In this document: one piece after another, positions 34,405-43,269 of the stretch
How the letters are laid out: each line of letters starts with the position of its first letter
Position numbering within the stretch: position 1 is the stretch's first letter
From: Sandaracinaceae bacterium
GTDB lineage: Bacteria > Myxococcota_A > Polyangia > Polyangiales > Houyiibacteriaceae
Assembly (NCBI GenBank): GCA_016706685.1
Contig: JADJJE010000012.1
Location: 1-64,000, forward strand
Reading direction: 5' to 3'
DNA length: 64,000 nucleotides
Translations under genes and position numbers: made by a program
Notes under the pieces: generated by a model
The model's database searches: none
What the model was told of the DNA's origin: nothing
The model's input: only the letters and a program-made list of their open reading frames with translations

Positions 34405-35214
34405 CTAGCGCTGCTCAGGGCCGGTGCGCAGTCGGAAGAGGGGCCACGCCAGCTCCACGTACCAAGGCTGCGGAACCAGGCCCTCGATGCCGTAGGTCTC
34501 TGGATAGCGCCGCGTGATGCGCGCGGTGCCGAAGAGCACGTCCCACAGGAAGAGCAGGTTGCCGTAGTTGCCCGCGTAGTGCGTGATGCCGTCCTCCGCG
34601 TGTTGCCCGTGGTGCATGCTGTGCGTCGAAGGGGTGGAGATGACGCGCTCGACGACCCACATGACCTTGTCCAGCGCGGGGATGCGATAGAGCGGCGCGT
34701 CCCAGCGCGTGCTCGAGTGGGCCCCGGCGATCACGGCCAGCTTGACCACGATGTACACCGCGTAGACCGAGCCCAGACCCAAGTGCACCAGCGCGCCGCT
34801 GATCCACATGCTGGGCATGAGCGCGTAGTAGAAGAGGTTGTTGCGGTACATCATCTGCACGCTCATGTACCCAGCCGAGTGGTGCGCGCGGTGCAGGGTG
34901 TAGAGGAAGGGCACGCTGTGGGAGGCCCGGTGCCACGCGTACTGCGTGAGGTCGTCGCCCACCAGAAAGAGCAGGACCATCGCCCAGACCGGCAGGTCGC
35001 TCCACGCGCCGCGGCTGCCGGGCAAAAGCCAGTCCAGCAGCGCGGCCGACCCCAGCACCACGGCCGGGCTGGTCATCAGGGCGATGATGCCGCTCGAGAG
35101 CAGGTCCAGGCGCCAGTCGTCCTTGGTGATGGGGCGCGTGCGGAAGTGACCCCGCAGGAGCTCGGCGAAGGCGAAGGCGAAGTAGACGGCCACGATCAGG
35201 GGGCGGTGATCCAT
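34405..35214 (-). CDS. Sterol desaturase/fatty-acid hydroxylase-superfamily enzyme
   Basis: 269 residues from ATG 35214. Several transmembrane helices surround the eight-His cluster of this membrane di-iron family: WHRASH, LHRAHHS and HSMHHGQHAED, with a further His late. Such enzymes introduce a double bond or hydroxyl group into sterol or fatty-acid chains using O2. The gene is convergent with FadL (18-base gap) and divergent from a LysR-type regulator (start 35272/35287), the classic arrangement for a regulator and its target. Confidence 0.87.
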   Translation of the reverse strand: MDHRPLIVAVYFAFAFAELLRGHFRTRPITKDDWRLDLLSSGIIALMTSPAVVLGSAALLDWLLPGSRGAWSDLPVWAMVLLFLVGDDLTQYAWHRASHSVPFLYTLHRAHHSAGYMSVQMMYRNNLFYYALMPSMWISGALVHLGLGSVYAVYIVVKLAVIAGAHSSTRWDAPLYRIPALDKVMWVVERVISTPSTHSMHHGQHAEDGITHYAGNYGNLLFLWDVLFGTARITRRYPETYGIEGLVPQPWYVELAWPLFRLRTGPEQR

Positions 35215-35236
35215 GCCCCACACGGTGCGTTGCCCG

Positions 35237-35257
35237 ATACATAATGAAAAGTGGTAT
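35237..35257. promoter_or_regulatory. Candidate LysR-type binding site
   Basis: ATAC-N13-GTAT (35237-35240 and 35254-35257) in the AT-rich 60-base gap between the divergent desaturase and LysR genes. It has the T-N11-A spacing expected of LysR-family sites and lies between both starts. Confidence 0.45.
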
Positions 35258-35286
35258 GTTTTCAACTGTTCATGCCAAACAGGAAT

Positions 35287-36195
35287 ATGAGGCCCGCACA
35301 GTACGACCTGCGTCACCTTCGTCACTTCGTGTCCGCACACGAACACGGGACGCTGCAGGCGGCGGCGACCCACCTGCACGTCAGCCAGTCGGCCCTGACC
35401 AAGTCCATTCAGCGCTTGGAGGAGACGCTGGGTGCGCCGCTCTTCGACCGCAGCGGTCGGCGCTTGGTGCTCAACCCCCTGGGTCAGCGCATGTTGCGCC
35501 GGGCCGAAGCGCTGTTGCGCTCGGCGGACGACCTGCAGCGCGAAGCCGATTTGCACATGCACGCGGAGATTGGTGAGGTGGTCTTGGGCGTGGGGCCCGT
35601 GGTGGCGCTCGGCCGCCTGCCGGACGTGCTCACGCGCTACTGCGCGGCCCACCCCACGGTGCGCGTCGTGGTTCGCGCGGGCTCCACACAGAGTCTGGTG
35701 CCGAGGCTCATGGAGGGCGAGCTGCACTTCGTGGTGGCGGACCACGAGCTGCCGTCCGGCAACCCCGCGTTGCACGCGCGCTCGCTCGGTCCAGACCCCA
35801 TCGGGGTCGCCGTGCGGCCGGGCCACCCGCTCCGGCGCCGACGCAAGCCCCTCACGCTGCTGGAGCTGCGGAACTATCCGCGCGCGGCGGCCCCGGCGCC
35901 TCCGCGCATCCGAGCATGGGCACAGCAGGACGCCGTGGAGGCCGGGGTCGCGGTGGACCTGACCTGCGACAACTACGAGGTCCTCGTCACCGTGGCGGAG
36001 CGGACGGACACGCTGGTCTTCGGGACCCGCTCCGTGCTCGAGCGCTACGAGCGCACCGGGCGCGTCCGGATGTTGCCGTTCACCTACCCGAGCCCGGCCA
36101 GCGAGCCCGCCGTGCTGTCGGTGCGCGACCGCCCCCTGGCGCCGGCCGTGTACGCGCTGATGGACGAGTTCGAGTACGAAGACGCTCCAACCTAG
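35287..36195 (+). CDS. LysR-family transcriptional regulator
   Basis: 302 residues from ATG 35287 (alternatives ATG 35272 and GTG 35251 only add residues upstream of the conserved MRPAQYDLRHLRHF start). The N-terminal winged helix-turn-helix has LQAAATHLHVSQSALTKSIQRLEE, followed by DRSGRRLVLNPLG; the remaining two-lobed effector domain resembles periplasmic binding proteins. It is divergent from the sterol-desaturase-like gene, which it probably controls through the palindrome between them. Effector unknown. Confidence 0.9.
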   Translation: MRPAQYDLRHLRHFVSAHEHGTLQAAATHLHVSQSALTKSIQRLEETLGAPLFDRSGRRLVLNPLGQRMLRRAEALLRSADDLQREADLHMHAEIGEVVLGVGPVVALGRLPDVLTRYCAAHPTVRVVVRAGSTQSLVPRLMEGELHFVVADHELPSGNPALHARSLGPDPIGVAVRPGHPLRRRRKPLTLLELRNYPRAAAPAPPRIRAWAQQDAVEAGVAVDLTCDNYEVLVTVAERTDTLVFGTRSVLERYERTGRVRMLPFTYPSPASEPAVLSVRDRPLAPAVYALMDEFEYEDAPT

Positions 36196-37089
36196 TCAGA
36201 GCGCGTTCTGCGCAACAGCGAACGTGTCGCACTGCCGACCGTCCCCGCTGTCGAAGCCGCGACGGAACCAGCGCATGCGCTGTTCGGACGAGCCGTGGGT
36301 GAACGCGCGGCGGTCGTCGTGGCCGAGCGTGTCGTCGCCGATGGCGTGGGCTGCGCCGAGCGCCTCGGCGAGGTCAGCCTCCGTGATCTCGAGGCTGGCC
36401 CTGGCCTTGTGACCCCACACGCCCGCGAGGCAGTCGGCCTGGAGCTCCACGCGCACGGACACCTGGTTGTCGGTCTCGCCGGGCATGCTGCGCGGGACGC
36501 CGATGACATGCTGGATGTGGTGCCCGATCTCGTGCGCGATGACGTACGCCTGCGCGAAGTCCCCGGGGGCGCGGAGCTGCGTCTCCATCACCTGATAGAA
36601 CCCCGGGTCGATGTACAGGCGCTGGTCGGCGGGGCAGTAGAAGGGGCCCACCTCCGAGGTGGCGTTGCCGCATCCGCCCGTGGAGACGGCGGCGCTGAAG
36701 ACCACGAGGGTGGGGGGCGCGTAGGCCATGGGGCGCCCCCCCGGCACGCGGCCCGCGGGCAGCTCCACCGACCAGACGTCTTCCGTGGAGGCCAGCACCA
36801 CGCTCGAGAAGTCGCACGCCGCCGCGTTGGTGGGGTTCGCGGCGCAGGCGCTCCCGCCACCACCCGTGGCGCCCTGTGGGCTGCCTCCGAAGAGGGCGCT
36901 GCGGATGCTGTCCGGCATCAGGAAGTACCCGATGCCGAGGACCACCGCGACGACGATCGAGCCCTTCACGCCGAGGACGCGGACGAGGCCGAGGAGCGCC
37001 TGCACGGGCACACCGCCCCCGCCACCACCTCTGCGGCCGGTGCCGCGGTCTTCTACGTTGTTGGAGCGTCGCTGGCCGTCGGTGCGCAT
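36196..37089 (-). CDS. Neutral zinc metallopeptidase (YpfJ/KPN_02809 family)
   Basis: 297 residues from ATG 37089; the much longer in-frame upstream region is not conserved. A Gly-rich cytoplasmic stretch, one transmembrane helix (IVVAVVLGIGYFLMP) and a periplasmic domain carrying the zinc motif HEIGHH with the downstream Glu-Leu-Gln-Ala-Asp-Cys helix as third-ligand region. Family members are membrane-tethered peptidases of unknown substrate. It faces the LysR gene end to end. Confidence 0.9.
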   Translation of the reverse strand: MRTDGQRRSNNVEDRGTGRRGGGGGGVPVQALLGLVRVLGVKGSIVVAVVLGIGYFLMPDSIRSALFGGSPQGATGGGGSACAANPTNAAACDFSSVVLASTEDVWSVELPAGRVPGGRPMAYAPPTLVVFSAAVSTGGCGNATSEVGPFYCPADQRLYIDPGFYQVMETQLRAPGDFAQAYVIAHEIGHHIQHVIGVPRSMPGETDNQVSVRVELQADCLAGVWGHKARASLEITEADLAEALGAAHAIGDDTLGHDDRRAFTHGSSEQRMRWFRRGFDSGDGRQCDTFAVAQNAL

Positions 37090-37158
37090 GACCCAACCTA
37101 GCACGCCCGGGAGGGACCCGAAGTCGCTCCGGCACGGGATCTGCCATACTGGCTCGTC

Positions 37159-38012
37159 ATGGGACTCGCACACACATGGTCGTTCGCGCTCATCGTGGTC
37201 CTGACACTGGGCTGTGAGGGTGGTCCTCACTTCGTCGAACGCGAGCTGCTGCTCGGGAACGGCGGGACCTACGAACTCAGCGCGCTCAACGTCCGCGACG
37301 TGGACGACGTCTCGGTGAGCGTGTCGGGCGATGCCGTCACCGCACAACTGACCAGCGAGCCAGGTCTCCTTGGCCCGCGCGCGGTCGTGCGGGTAGAGGC
37401 CGTGGCCGAGGGCGTGAGCGTGGTCGAGCTGCAGCGTCGAGAAGACGCGCGGGTGGTCGACCAGCTCAGCATCGAGGTCGCCAGGGTCGAGGAACTCCGC
37501 GTCGAGCAGGTACTCGAGGCCGATGTCGCCTACCTGCAAGAGCCCTTTGGGGTGCTCGTGGGTGAGCCCGCGGTGCTGCGGTTCATCGCACGGGACGAGC
37601 GGGGTAGGGTCTTCGACCAGTTCTCCCTGGGGCACGCCGACGTCGACCCGGGGGTGGTGTTCCAGGAGCTGTGGAGCGACCACCACTTCTTTCAAGGACC
37701 GCCGCCGGGCCGTCCGTGGTGTCGGTCGACGTTGGCCACGGGCAGGTGCGTGACGTCGTCGTGCCGCTCGTAGAGCCCGCGGACATTGCCAGCATTCGCA
37801 TCGTGCTCGTGGGCGATGGCCTGGTGCGCGTCGCCGCGACGACGTCGGATGGACTGCCCGTGTCCATCTATGTGGCGGACGTCGACTTGGACGGGGAGGC
37901 GCGCCAGGCCGTCGGGTTGGGCGTGCTCTACCGGGTGGGGCCGTCCGAACCCCCGTCGGGCTCTGTGGTGCGCGCCCGCTGGGAAGGCCTGACCGCCACG
38001 CACGTGTACTGA
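37159..38012 (+). pseudogene. Lipoprotein gene interrupted by a frameshift
   Basis: Frame one (37159 to about 37700) begins with a lipoprotein signal (lipobox TLGC) and reads cleanly; frame three (about 37690 to 38012) continues with SVVSVDVGHGQVRDVVVPLVEP and a natural end. Joining them requires a one-base insertion (or two-base deletion) in the CCG/GGC-rich run near 37695-37715. The join would give about 284 residues, a beta-rich envelope protein of unknown function. It is either a true pseudogene or an assembly slip; this is the second such case in the window. Confidence 0.6.
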
Positions 38013-38070
38013 GCCCAGAGCGGGGACTCCCGCAGGCCAACTCGCGAGCCACGTCCTCCACCCGCTTGCC

Positions 38071-38091
38071 TGTACTGCGCATCGCAATACA
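38071..38091. promoter_or_regulatory. Operator-like inverted repeat of the toxin-antitoxin operon
   Basis: TGTACTGCG-CAT-CGCAATACA: nine-base arms with a single mismatch, ending 9 bases before the antitoxin ATG. It is placed as expected for autoregulation by a ribbon-helix-helix antitoxin and its toxin complex. Confidence 0.6.
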
Positions 38092-38100
38092 TGCTCAGGC

Positions 38101-38409
38101 ATGGCCAAGTCACCCGCGCTCCGCGTGTCCCCCCCGTCCGTCGAGAAAGACGCGAGCCTCATGGTGCGCGTGGACAGCGCGTCCAAGGCGTTGATCACGT
38201 CCGCGGCGGGTATGCGCGGCATCAGCACCAGTGACTACGTGCGGACCGTCGTGGTGGGCCAGGCGCGCCGCGAGCTCGAGGAGGCGCGCACCAAGGCCAT
38301 CGTGCTGTCAGCCGATGAGCAGCTGCTGTTTTGGACTGCGTTGCACAAGCCAGGGCGGCTCACCAAACGCCAGCGCAAGTTGGGTGAGCTGATGCGCGGC
38401 GAGCGCTGA
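38101..38409 (+). CDS. TacA-like (DUF1778) antitoxin
   Basis: 102 residues. An N-terminal ribbon-helix-helix (MVRVDSASKALITSAAGMRGISTSDYVRT) for DNA binding is followed by a longer helical C-terminus with the toxin-neutralising segment typical of DUF1778 antitoxins (LSADEQLLFWTAL). It overlaps the downstream acetyltransferase gene by one base (TGATG), as type II pairs commonly do, and has an inverted repeat right before its start. Confidence 0.85.
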   Translation: MAKSPALRVSPPSVEKDASLMVRVDSASKALITSAAGMRGISTSDYVRTVVVGQARRELEEARTKAIVLSADEQLLFWTALHKPGRLTKRQRKLGELMRGER

Positions 38410-38927
38410 TGGCGGTCGTCTTTCCGGCTGGTCTCGCCCTCGAAGACCTGCGGCGAGGGCACAAGCGCGCGGACTTCGGCTCAGGGCAGCAACTCGTGGA
38501 CGCCTGGCTGCATACCCAGGCTCTTCAGAGCCAGACAAAGCGCCTCACCGTCAGCCGCGTCCTCGCCACCCGAGACGGCGTGGTGGCCGGCTACTACACC
38601 TTGGCGATGGGCCAGGTGGACTTTGGGGAGCTGCCCGCGGACTTGGTGGCCAAGCTCCCGCGGCGCGCGCTTCCGGTTGCGGTGCTGGCCTGGCTTGGAC
38701 TGGATGCTGCCTACCAGGGGCAGGGGCTGGGGGCCCGGCTGCTCGCCCAGGCCCTCTCCGACTGTCACGCGGCGGGTGAGACGTTTCCGCTCGTGGCCGT
38801 GGTGCTGGATGCGGTGGATGCGGCGTCAAAGTCCTTCTATGCGCACTGGGACTTTCGTGAGGTGCCCGGGCGGCCCATGAAGCTGTACTTGACCCCCGCG
38901 TCACTCAACGCGCTCATCGCGGGCTGA
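38409..38927 (+). CDS. TacT-like GNAT toxin
   Basis: 172 residues, GNAT fold. The acetyl-CoA loop is YQGQGLGARLL, and a Tyr in FYAHWDFREVP occupies the position of the catalytic Tyr of TacT. TacT-family toxins acetylate aminoacyl-tRNA and stop translation until deacylated. Translational coupling to a DUF1778 gene and size support a toxin, not a general acetyltransferase. It is convergent with the thiolase gene with 55 bases between them. Confidence 0.85.
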   Translation: MAVVFPAGLALEDLRRGHKRADFGSGQQLVDAWLHTQALQSQTKRLTVSRVLATRDGVVAGYYTLAMGQVDFGELPADLVAKLPRRALPVAVLAWLGLDAAYQGQGLGARLLAQALSDCHAAGETFPLVAVVLDAVDAASKSFYAHWDFREVPGRPMKLYLTPASLNALIAG

Positions 38928-38982
38928 GGCAGGCGCTCGCAGCACACCGAGCGCCCCCTCCGGCGCCCGGTGCCCATCCCCA

Positions 38983-40164
38983 TCAGTCGCGCCGGTACAT
39001 CGTCACCACGCACGCTCCGCCCAACCCGAGGTTGTGCTGCAGCGCGATGCGCGCGTTCTCCACTTGGCGCTGCTCGGACTGCCCGCGCAGCTGCCAGACC
39101 AGCTCGGTGCACTGCGCCAAGCCCGTGGCGCCCAGTGGATGGCCCTTGGACAGCAAGCCGCCAGACGGGTTCGTCACGACCTTGCCGCCGTAGGTGTTGT
39201 CCGCGTCCCAGATGAACTTCTCGGCGCCGCCCTCGGGGCACAGGCCGAGGCCTTCGTAGGTGAGCAGCTCGTTGGCGGTGAAGCAGTCGTGCAGCTCCAC
39301 CACGTCCACGTCGTCGGGGCCCACGCCGGCGGCCTCGTAGACCTTCTGCGCGGCGTTCTTGGTCATGTCGTAGCCCACCATCTTGATCATGGAGTGCTCT
39401 TCGAAGCTGCTGGCGTAGTCCGTGGTCATGGCCTGCGCGGCGATGTAGACGGGGTTGGTGATCCCGTGCTTCTTCGCGAAGTCGTCGGAGCACAGGATGG
39501 CCGCGCCGGCGCCGCAGGTGGGCGGGCAGCACTGGTAGCGCGTGAGCGGGTCGAACACGTCGGGTGAGGCCATGACCTCCTCGAGCGTGAGGGTGTTGTT
39601 GAAGAGCGCGTAGGGGTTGCGGCTGGCGTGCTGGCGCGCCTTCACCGCGATCTGCCCGAACGTCTCCTTCTTGGTGCCGTGCAGGAAGCGGTATTCGCGC
39701 CCTGCGCCGCCGAACATCTGGGCCGCCGGCGGGGCCTGCGTGACGCCCTGCATGCCCACCATGACCTCGGCGTGGAGGCCCAGGGGGTTCTCGCGGTCGT
39801 TGAACTTGTTGCCCAGCGCGCCGCGCTCCATCTTCTCGAAGCCCAGCGCCAGCACGCACTCGGCGAGGCCACCCTCGATGGCCTGGCGCGCCAGGAACAG
39901 CGCGCTCGACCCCGTGGAGCAGTTGTTGTTCACGTTGACCACCGGGATGCCCGAGAGGCCCAGCTCGTACACCGCGCGCTGGCCGCAGGTGGAGTCGCCG
40001 AAGACGTAGCCCGCGAAGGCCTGCTCCACCTCGCCGTAGGCGATGCCGGCGTCCGCGAGGGCGAGCGTGCCCGCCTCCTTGGCCATCTCGTGATAGTCGG
40101 GACTGGCGCCGGGCTTGGCGAACTTCGTCATGCCCACACCGATTACATTGACGCGACGCTTCAT
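38983..40164 (-). CDS. SCP-x/lipid-transfer-type thiolase
   Basis: 393 residues from ATG 40164. Nucleophile region NCSTGSSALF (Cys near residue 92), then GHPLGATG and a C-terminal Cys of GGACVV, as in SCP-x thiolases. It cleaves 3-oxoacyl-CoA to acetyl- or propionyl-CoA plus a shortened acyl-CoA, the last step of beta-oxidation. The start overlaps the stop of the multifunctional protein gene by four bases (ATGA). It is the third gene of the acyl-CoA dehydrogenase-multifunctional protein-thiolase operon. Confidence 0.9.
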   Translation of the reverse strand: MKRRVNVIGVGMTKFAKPGASPDYHEMAKEAGTLALADAGIAYGEVEQAFAGYVFGDSTCGQRAVYELGLSGIPVVNVNNNCSTGSSALFLARQAIEGGLAECVLALGFEKMERGALGNKFNDRENPLGLHAEVMVGMQGVTQAPPAAQMFGGAGREYRFLHGTKKETFGQIAVKARQHASRNPYALFNNTLTLEEVMASPDVFDPLTRYQCCPPTCGAGAAILCSDDFAKKHGITNPVYIAAQAMTTDYASSFEEHSMIKMVGYDMTKNAAQKVYEAAGVGPDDVDVVELHDCFTANELLTYEGLGLCPEGGAEKFIWDADNTYGGKVVTNPSGGLLSKGHPLGATGLAQCTELVWQLRGQSEQRQVENARIALQHNLGLGGACVVTMYRRD

Positions 40165-43100
40165 TTGCTTGCTCCCGTTGCCTGCTCGAGCTGACGCGCG
40201 AGCGTGATGTTCCCGTCGATGGTGAGTGCGCCCTTCTGGAAGAGCTCCTGCATCTTGCTCTCGCCGTTCACGAGAGCGGCGAGCTGCGCGTCGCCGAGCG
40301 TGATGGTGGCGCCCGCGTCGCTGCGCTCGCCCTGCGTCACGCTGGGCGGGTTGGCGCCGAGGTCCACGGACCACACGCCGTCGGGGTCCTTGACGCGCAG
40401 CTGCACCACGCCTGCGCCGCCCGACTTGCCGGCCAGGTTGGCCTCCAGCTTCGCGAGCGCCTCGGCGGCCAGCGCCTTCTTGGGCTCCTTCTTGGCCACC
40501 GGTGCCGCGGCCGCCGGGGCGCCTGCCGCGAGGCGTGCCTGGCGTGCCTTCTCCACGCGGCTCTTGTCCATGCCCGCCAGCGCGGCCAGCTTGTTGGACG
40601 CCATGACGTTGCCGCTGATCTTGATCTGCCCACCGAAGTAGAGCTTCTGCACCGCCGCCATGTCGCCGCCGAAGAGCGTGCCCACGAGCGCTGTGTCCAC
40701 CGCGATGGTCACGTCCGCGGCGTCGGCCTTGCCTGGCCCCGCGCTGCCCGGCGCGTTCTTCAAGTCGATGAAGTAGCTGCTCTCCGGGTTGTCGAACTCG
40801 AACTGGAAGACGGTCTTGCCCTTGGCGACCACCTCGGGCTTGTCCGCGATCTCGGCCGCGATGGCCGTGAAGAGGTCACCGAGCGTGGCCTCCTGCGACG
40901 CCGCCGGAGCCGCTGCCGCGCTGGCCGCCGGAGCCGCTGGAGCGCCACCACCGCCAGCCGCCACGCGCGCCTTGCGAGCGTCTTCCACCAGCTGCTTGTC
41001 CATGGTGGCGAGCGCGGCCAGCTTGTTCGAAGCCATGACGTTGCCCGCGATCTTCAGCGTGCCGCCGAAGTAGAGCTTCTGCACCGTGGCCATGTCGCCG
41101 CCGAAGATGGTGGGGCCGTGCTCCGTGTCCACCTCGAGCGTGACGTCCGCCGCGTCGAGCGTGCCCGGGCCCGCCGAGCCAGCGCCGCTCTTCAGATCGA
41201 TGAAGAAGCTCTGATCCGGGTTGTGGAAGTGGAACTGGAACGACGTCTTGGTCTGGCCCACCAGCCCCGGGTTCTTGGCGATGTACGCGGCCACGCCGGT
41301 GAACACGTCGGCCAGCTGGACCTCGGTGTCCACCGCGGGCGCTGCCGCCTGGGCCGCGGGAGCCTCTGCCGCAGCGCTCTTGGCGGGCGCCTTGGCCGCC
41401 GTCTTAGCAACCTTTTGCGGGATCTCCTTGTAGAGCTCCACCGCGGCGTTCTTGATGACCACCTCATTGCGCTCCTTCACGCTGGTCTCGAACACGATGC
41501 GCGTGTCGGACTCCTTCCACATGCGCGTGACCAGCGTCTCGCCGGGGAACACGTTCTTCGCGAAGCGCACCTTGATGCTCTTGAACTTCCGCCCGTCGTT
41601 GTCGCAGAAGGCCTTGATGACGTGGCGCCCCGCGTGCCCGAACGTGCACAGCCCATGCAGGATGGGGCGGTCGTAGCCGAAGGCCTTGGCGAAGCCCGGG
41701 TCCGCGTGCAGCGGGTTCCAGTCGCCCGACAGGCGGAAGAGCAGCGTCTGGTTCACGTCGGTCTTCTCTTCGATGACCGCGTCGGGCTCACGCGCCGGCG
41801 GCACGTTGATGTCGGCGCTCGGCCCACGGTCGCCGCCCCAGCCGCCCGCGCCCTTCACGAAGGACGTCATCTCGTTGTAGGCGAGCTCGGTGCCGTCCTC
41901 ATCCACCGTGCTGATGGCGAACGTGACCACCGCGTTCGGGTCCTTGTCGTAGGCGTTCTTGAACTTGAAGTGGTGCGTGAGCTTGCCCTTGCGCGGCATG
42001 GGGCCCTTGAGCTCCATGTACTGCTCGCCGTGCAGCAGCCGTTCGAAGCCGAAGCTCATGCCCGGCATCGTGAACGTGCCCTCGCGCGCAGCCTTCAGCA
42101 TGGCGCTCATCTGCGGCATGACGCCGAACGTGGGCAGCGCCTGGAAGTCCCCGCCCATCTCGTAGGCGAACTTCAGCTCGCTCTTGTCGAGCGGGTCGCG
42201 CGCGGCGCCAATGCCGAGAGCGTAGAGCGCGAGGTCGTTCTCGTCGTACTCGGACTCGAACTTCACCGAGGTCTTGCTGGCCACGTCGAGGTCGATGAAC
42301 TCGTTCCCACCCAGGCTGGGCGACGTGATGTTGCGCAAGATGGGCGCCATCGACTCGTTGATGGTCTTGGGGTTCTCGCTGTTCTCTTCGAAGCCCGTGA
42401 TCTTGGCCCAGCGCGAGGCCACGTCGTCCACGCTGAAGCGCCGGCCCAGCGGGAACGTGGTGCCGTAGGAGCGTTCCCAGCGCACCTTGGCGATGTAGCC
42501 GGCGCCCACCTCGAAGAGGCCCTTGGTCTCCTCGCAGTCCTCGTGGCACAGCCAGGCCACCAGCGGGCTCACGGCCTCGGGCTGGAGGTGCTTCAAGATG
42601 TCGGGCGGCAAGACAGTCTCCGTGAGCCGTGACGCCGCGATGGGCGCGATGGTGTTCACGTACACGTTTTTGTTGCGGCCCTCTTCGGCGAGCGTGTTGG
42701 CCAGGCCCACCAGGCCCAGCTTGGCGGCGCTGTAGTTGGCCTGCCCGAAGTTGCCGTAGATGCCGGCTGCCGACGTGGTCATCACGATTCGGCCGAAGCC
42801 CTGCTCGCGCATGATGGGCCAGGCCGCGTGGCTCACGCTCATGGAGCCGGTGAGGTGCACGGCCAGCACGATGTCCCACTCCGCCTGCGTCATCTTGGCG
42901 AAGCTCACGTCGCGCAGGATGCCGGCGTTGTTGATCAGGATGTCCACCTTGCCGAAGGCGTCCACGGCCGTCTTCACGATGCCCGCCCCGTTCACCACCG
43001 AGTCGTAGTTGGCCACGGCCTGGCCGCCGGCCGCGCGGATCTCCTCCACCACCTTGTCGGCCGCCGAGGCGGACTTGCCCTCGCCCGTGGCGGCGCCGCC

Positions 43101-43220
43101 CAGGTCGTTCACCACCACCTTGGCGCCGAGGCTGCCCAGCAAGAGCGCGTGGGAGCGGCCTAGGCCGGCTCCGGCACCCGTCACAATCGCCACACGGTCA
43201 TCGAAACGTAGCTTGGTCAT
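40161..43220 (-). CDS. MFE-2-like multifunctional beta-oxidation protein: dehydrogenase, hydratase and three SCP2 domains
   Basis: 1019 residues. Residues 1-300: short-chain dehydrogenase, NAD motif TGAGAGLGRS (14-23), catalytic Ser150, Tyr163 and Lys167. Residues ~330-600: a double-hotdog MaoC-type hydratase 2, with LSGDWNPLHADP (498-508) and PILHG. Residues ~635-755, 778-897 and 915-1015: three SCP2 lipid-binding domains joined by Ala/Pro linkers; the first two are closely similar. This is the architecture of eukaryotic peroxisomal MFE-2 (HSD17B4), which has one SCP2; three copies are unusual. It hydrates and oxidises 2-enoyl-CoA to 3-oxoacyl-CoA. Neighbour genes supply dehydrogenase and thiolase. 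Confidence 0.92.
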   Translation of the reverse strand: MTKLRFDDRVAIVTGAGAGLGRSHALLLGSLGAKVVVNDLGGAATGEGKSASAADKVVEEIRAAGGQAVANYDSVVNGAGIVKTAVDAFGKVDILINNAGILRDVSFAKMTQAEWDIVLAVHLTGSMSVSHAAWPIMREQGFGRIVMTTSAAGIYGNFGQANYSAAKLGLVGLANTLAEEGRNKNVYVNTIAPIAASRLTETVLPPDILKHLQPEAVSPLVAWLCHEDCEETKGLFEVGAGYIAKVRWERSYGTTFPLGRRFSVDDVASRWAKITGFEENSENPKTINESMAPILRNITSPSLGGNEFIDLDVASKTSVKFESEYDENDLALYALGIGAARDPLDKSELKFAYEMGGDFQALPTFGVMPQMSAMLKAAREGTFTMPGMSFGFERLLHGEQYMELKGPMPRKGKLTHHFKFKNAYDKDPNAVVTFAISTVDEDGTELAYNEMTSFVKGAGGWGGDRGPSADINVPPAREPDAVIEEKTDVNQTLLFRLSGDWNPLHADPGFAKAFGYDRPILHGLCTFGHAGRHVIKAFCDNDGRKFKSIKVRFAKNVFPGETLVTRMWKESDTRIVFETSVKERNEVVIKNAAVELYKEIPQKVAKTAAKAPAKSAAAEAPAAQAAAPAVDTEVQLADVFTGVAAYIAKNPGLVGQTKTSFQFHFHNPDQSFFIDLKSGAGSAGPGTLDAADVTLEVDTEHGPTIFGGDMATVQKLYFGGTLKIAGNVMASNKLAALATMDKQLVEDARKARVAAGGGGAPAAPAASAAAAPAASQEATLGDLFTAIAAEIADKPEVVAKGKTVFQFEFDNPESSYFIDLKNAPGSAGPGKADAADVTIAVDTALVGTLFGGDMAAVQKLYFGGQIKISGNVMASNKLAALAGMDKSRVEKARQARLAAGAPAAAAPVAKKEPKKALAAEALAKLEANLAGKSGGAGVVQLRVKDPDGVWSVDLGANPPSVTQGERSDAGATITLGDAQLAALVNGESKMQELFQKGALTIDGNITLARQLEQATGASK

Positions 43221-43269
43221 CGGTCTTGTTCCCTGGTCGAAGCGAAAAGGTGGTGGTCCGCGCGCGCTG

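Noticed and set aside
38409..38927. Ordinary GNAT acetyltransferase unrelated to toxin-antitoxin
   Set aside because: Size, position of catalytic Tyr and one-base overlap with a DUF1778 gene fit TacT-like toxins better.
40630..41320. Similar DNA stretches in the multifunctional protein as a tandem DNA repeat element
   Set aside because: They are explained by duplicated SCP2 domains in a coding frame, not a non-coding repeat.
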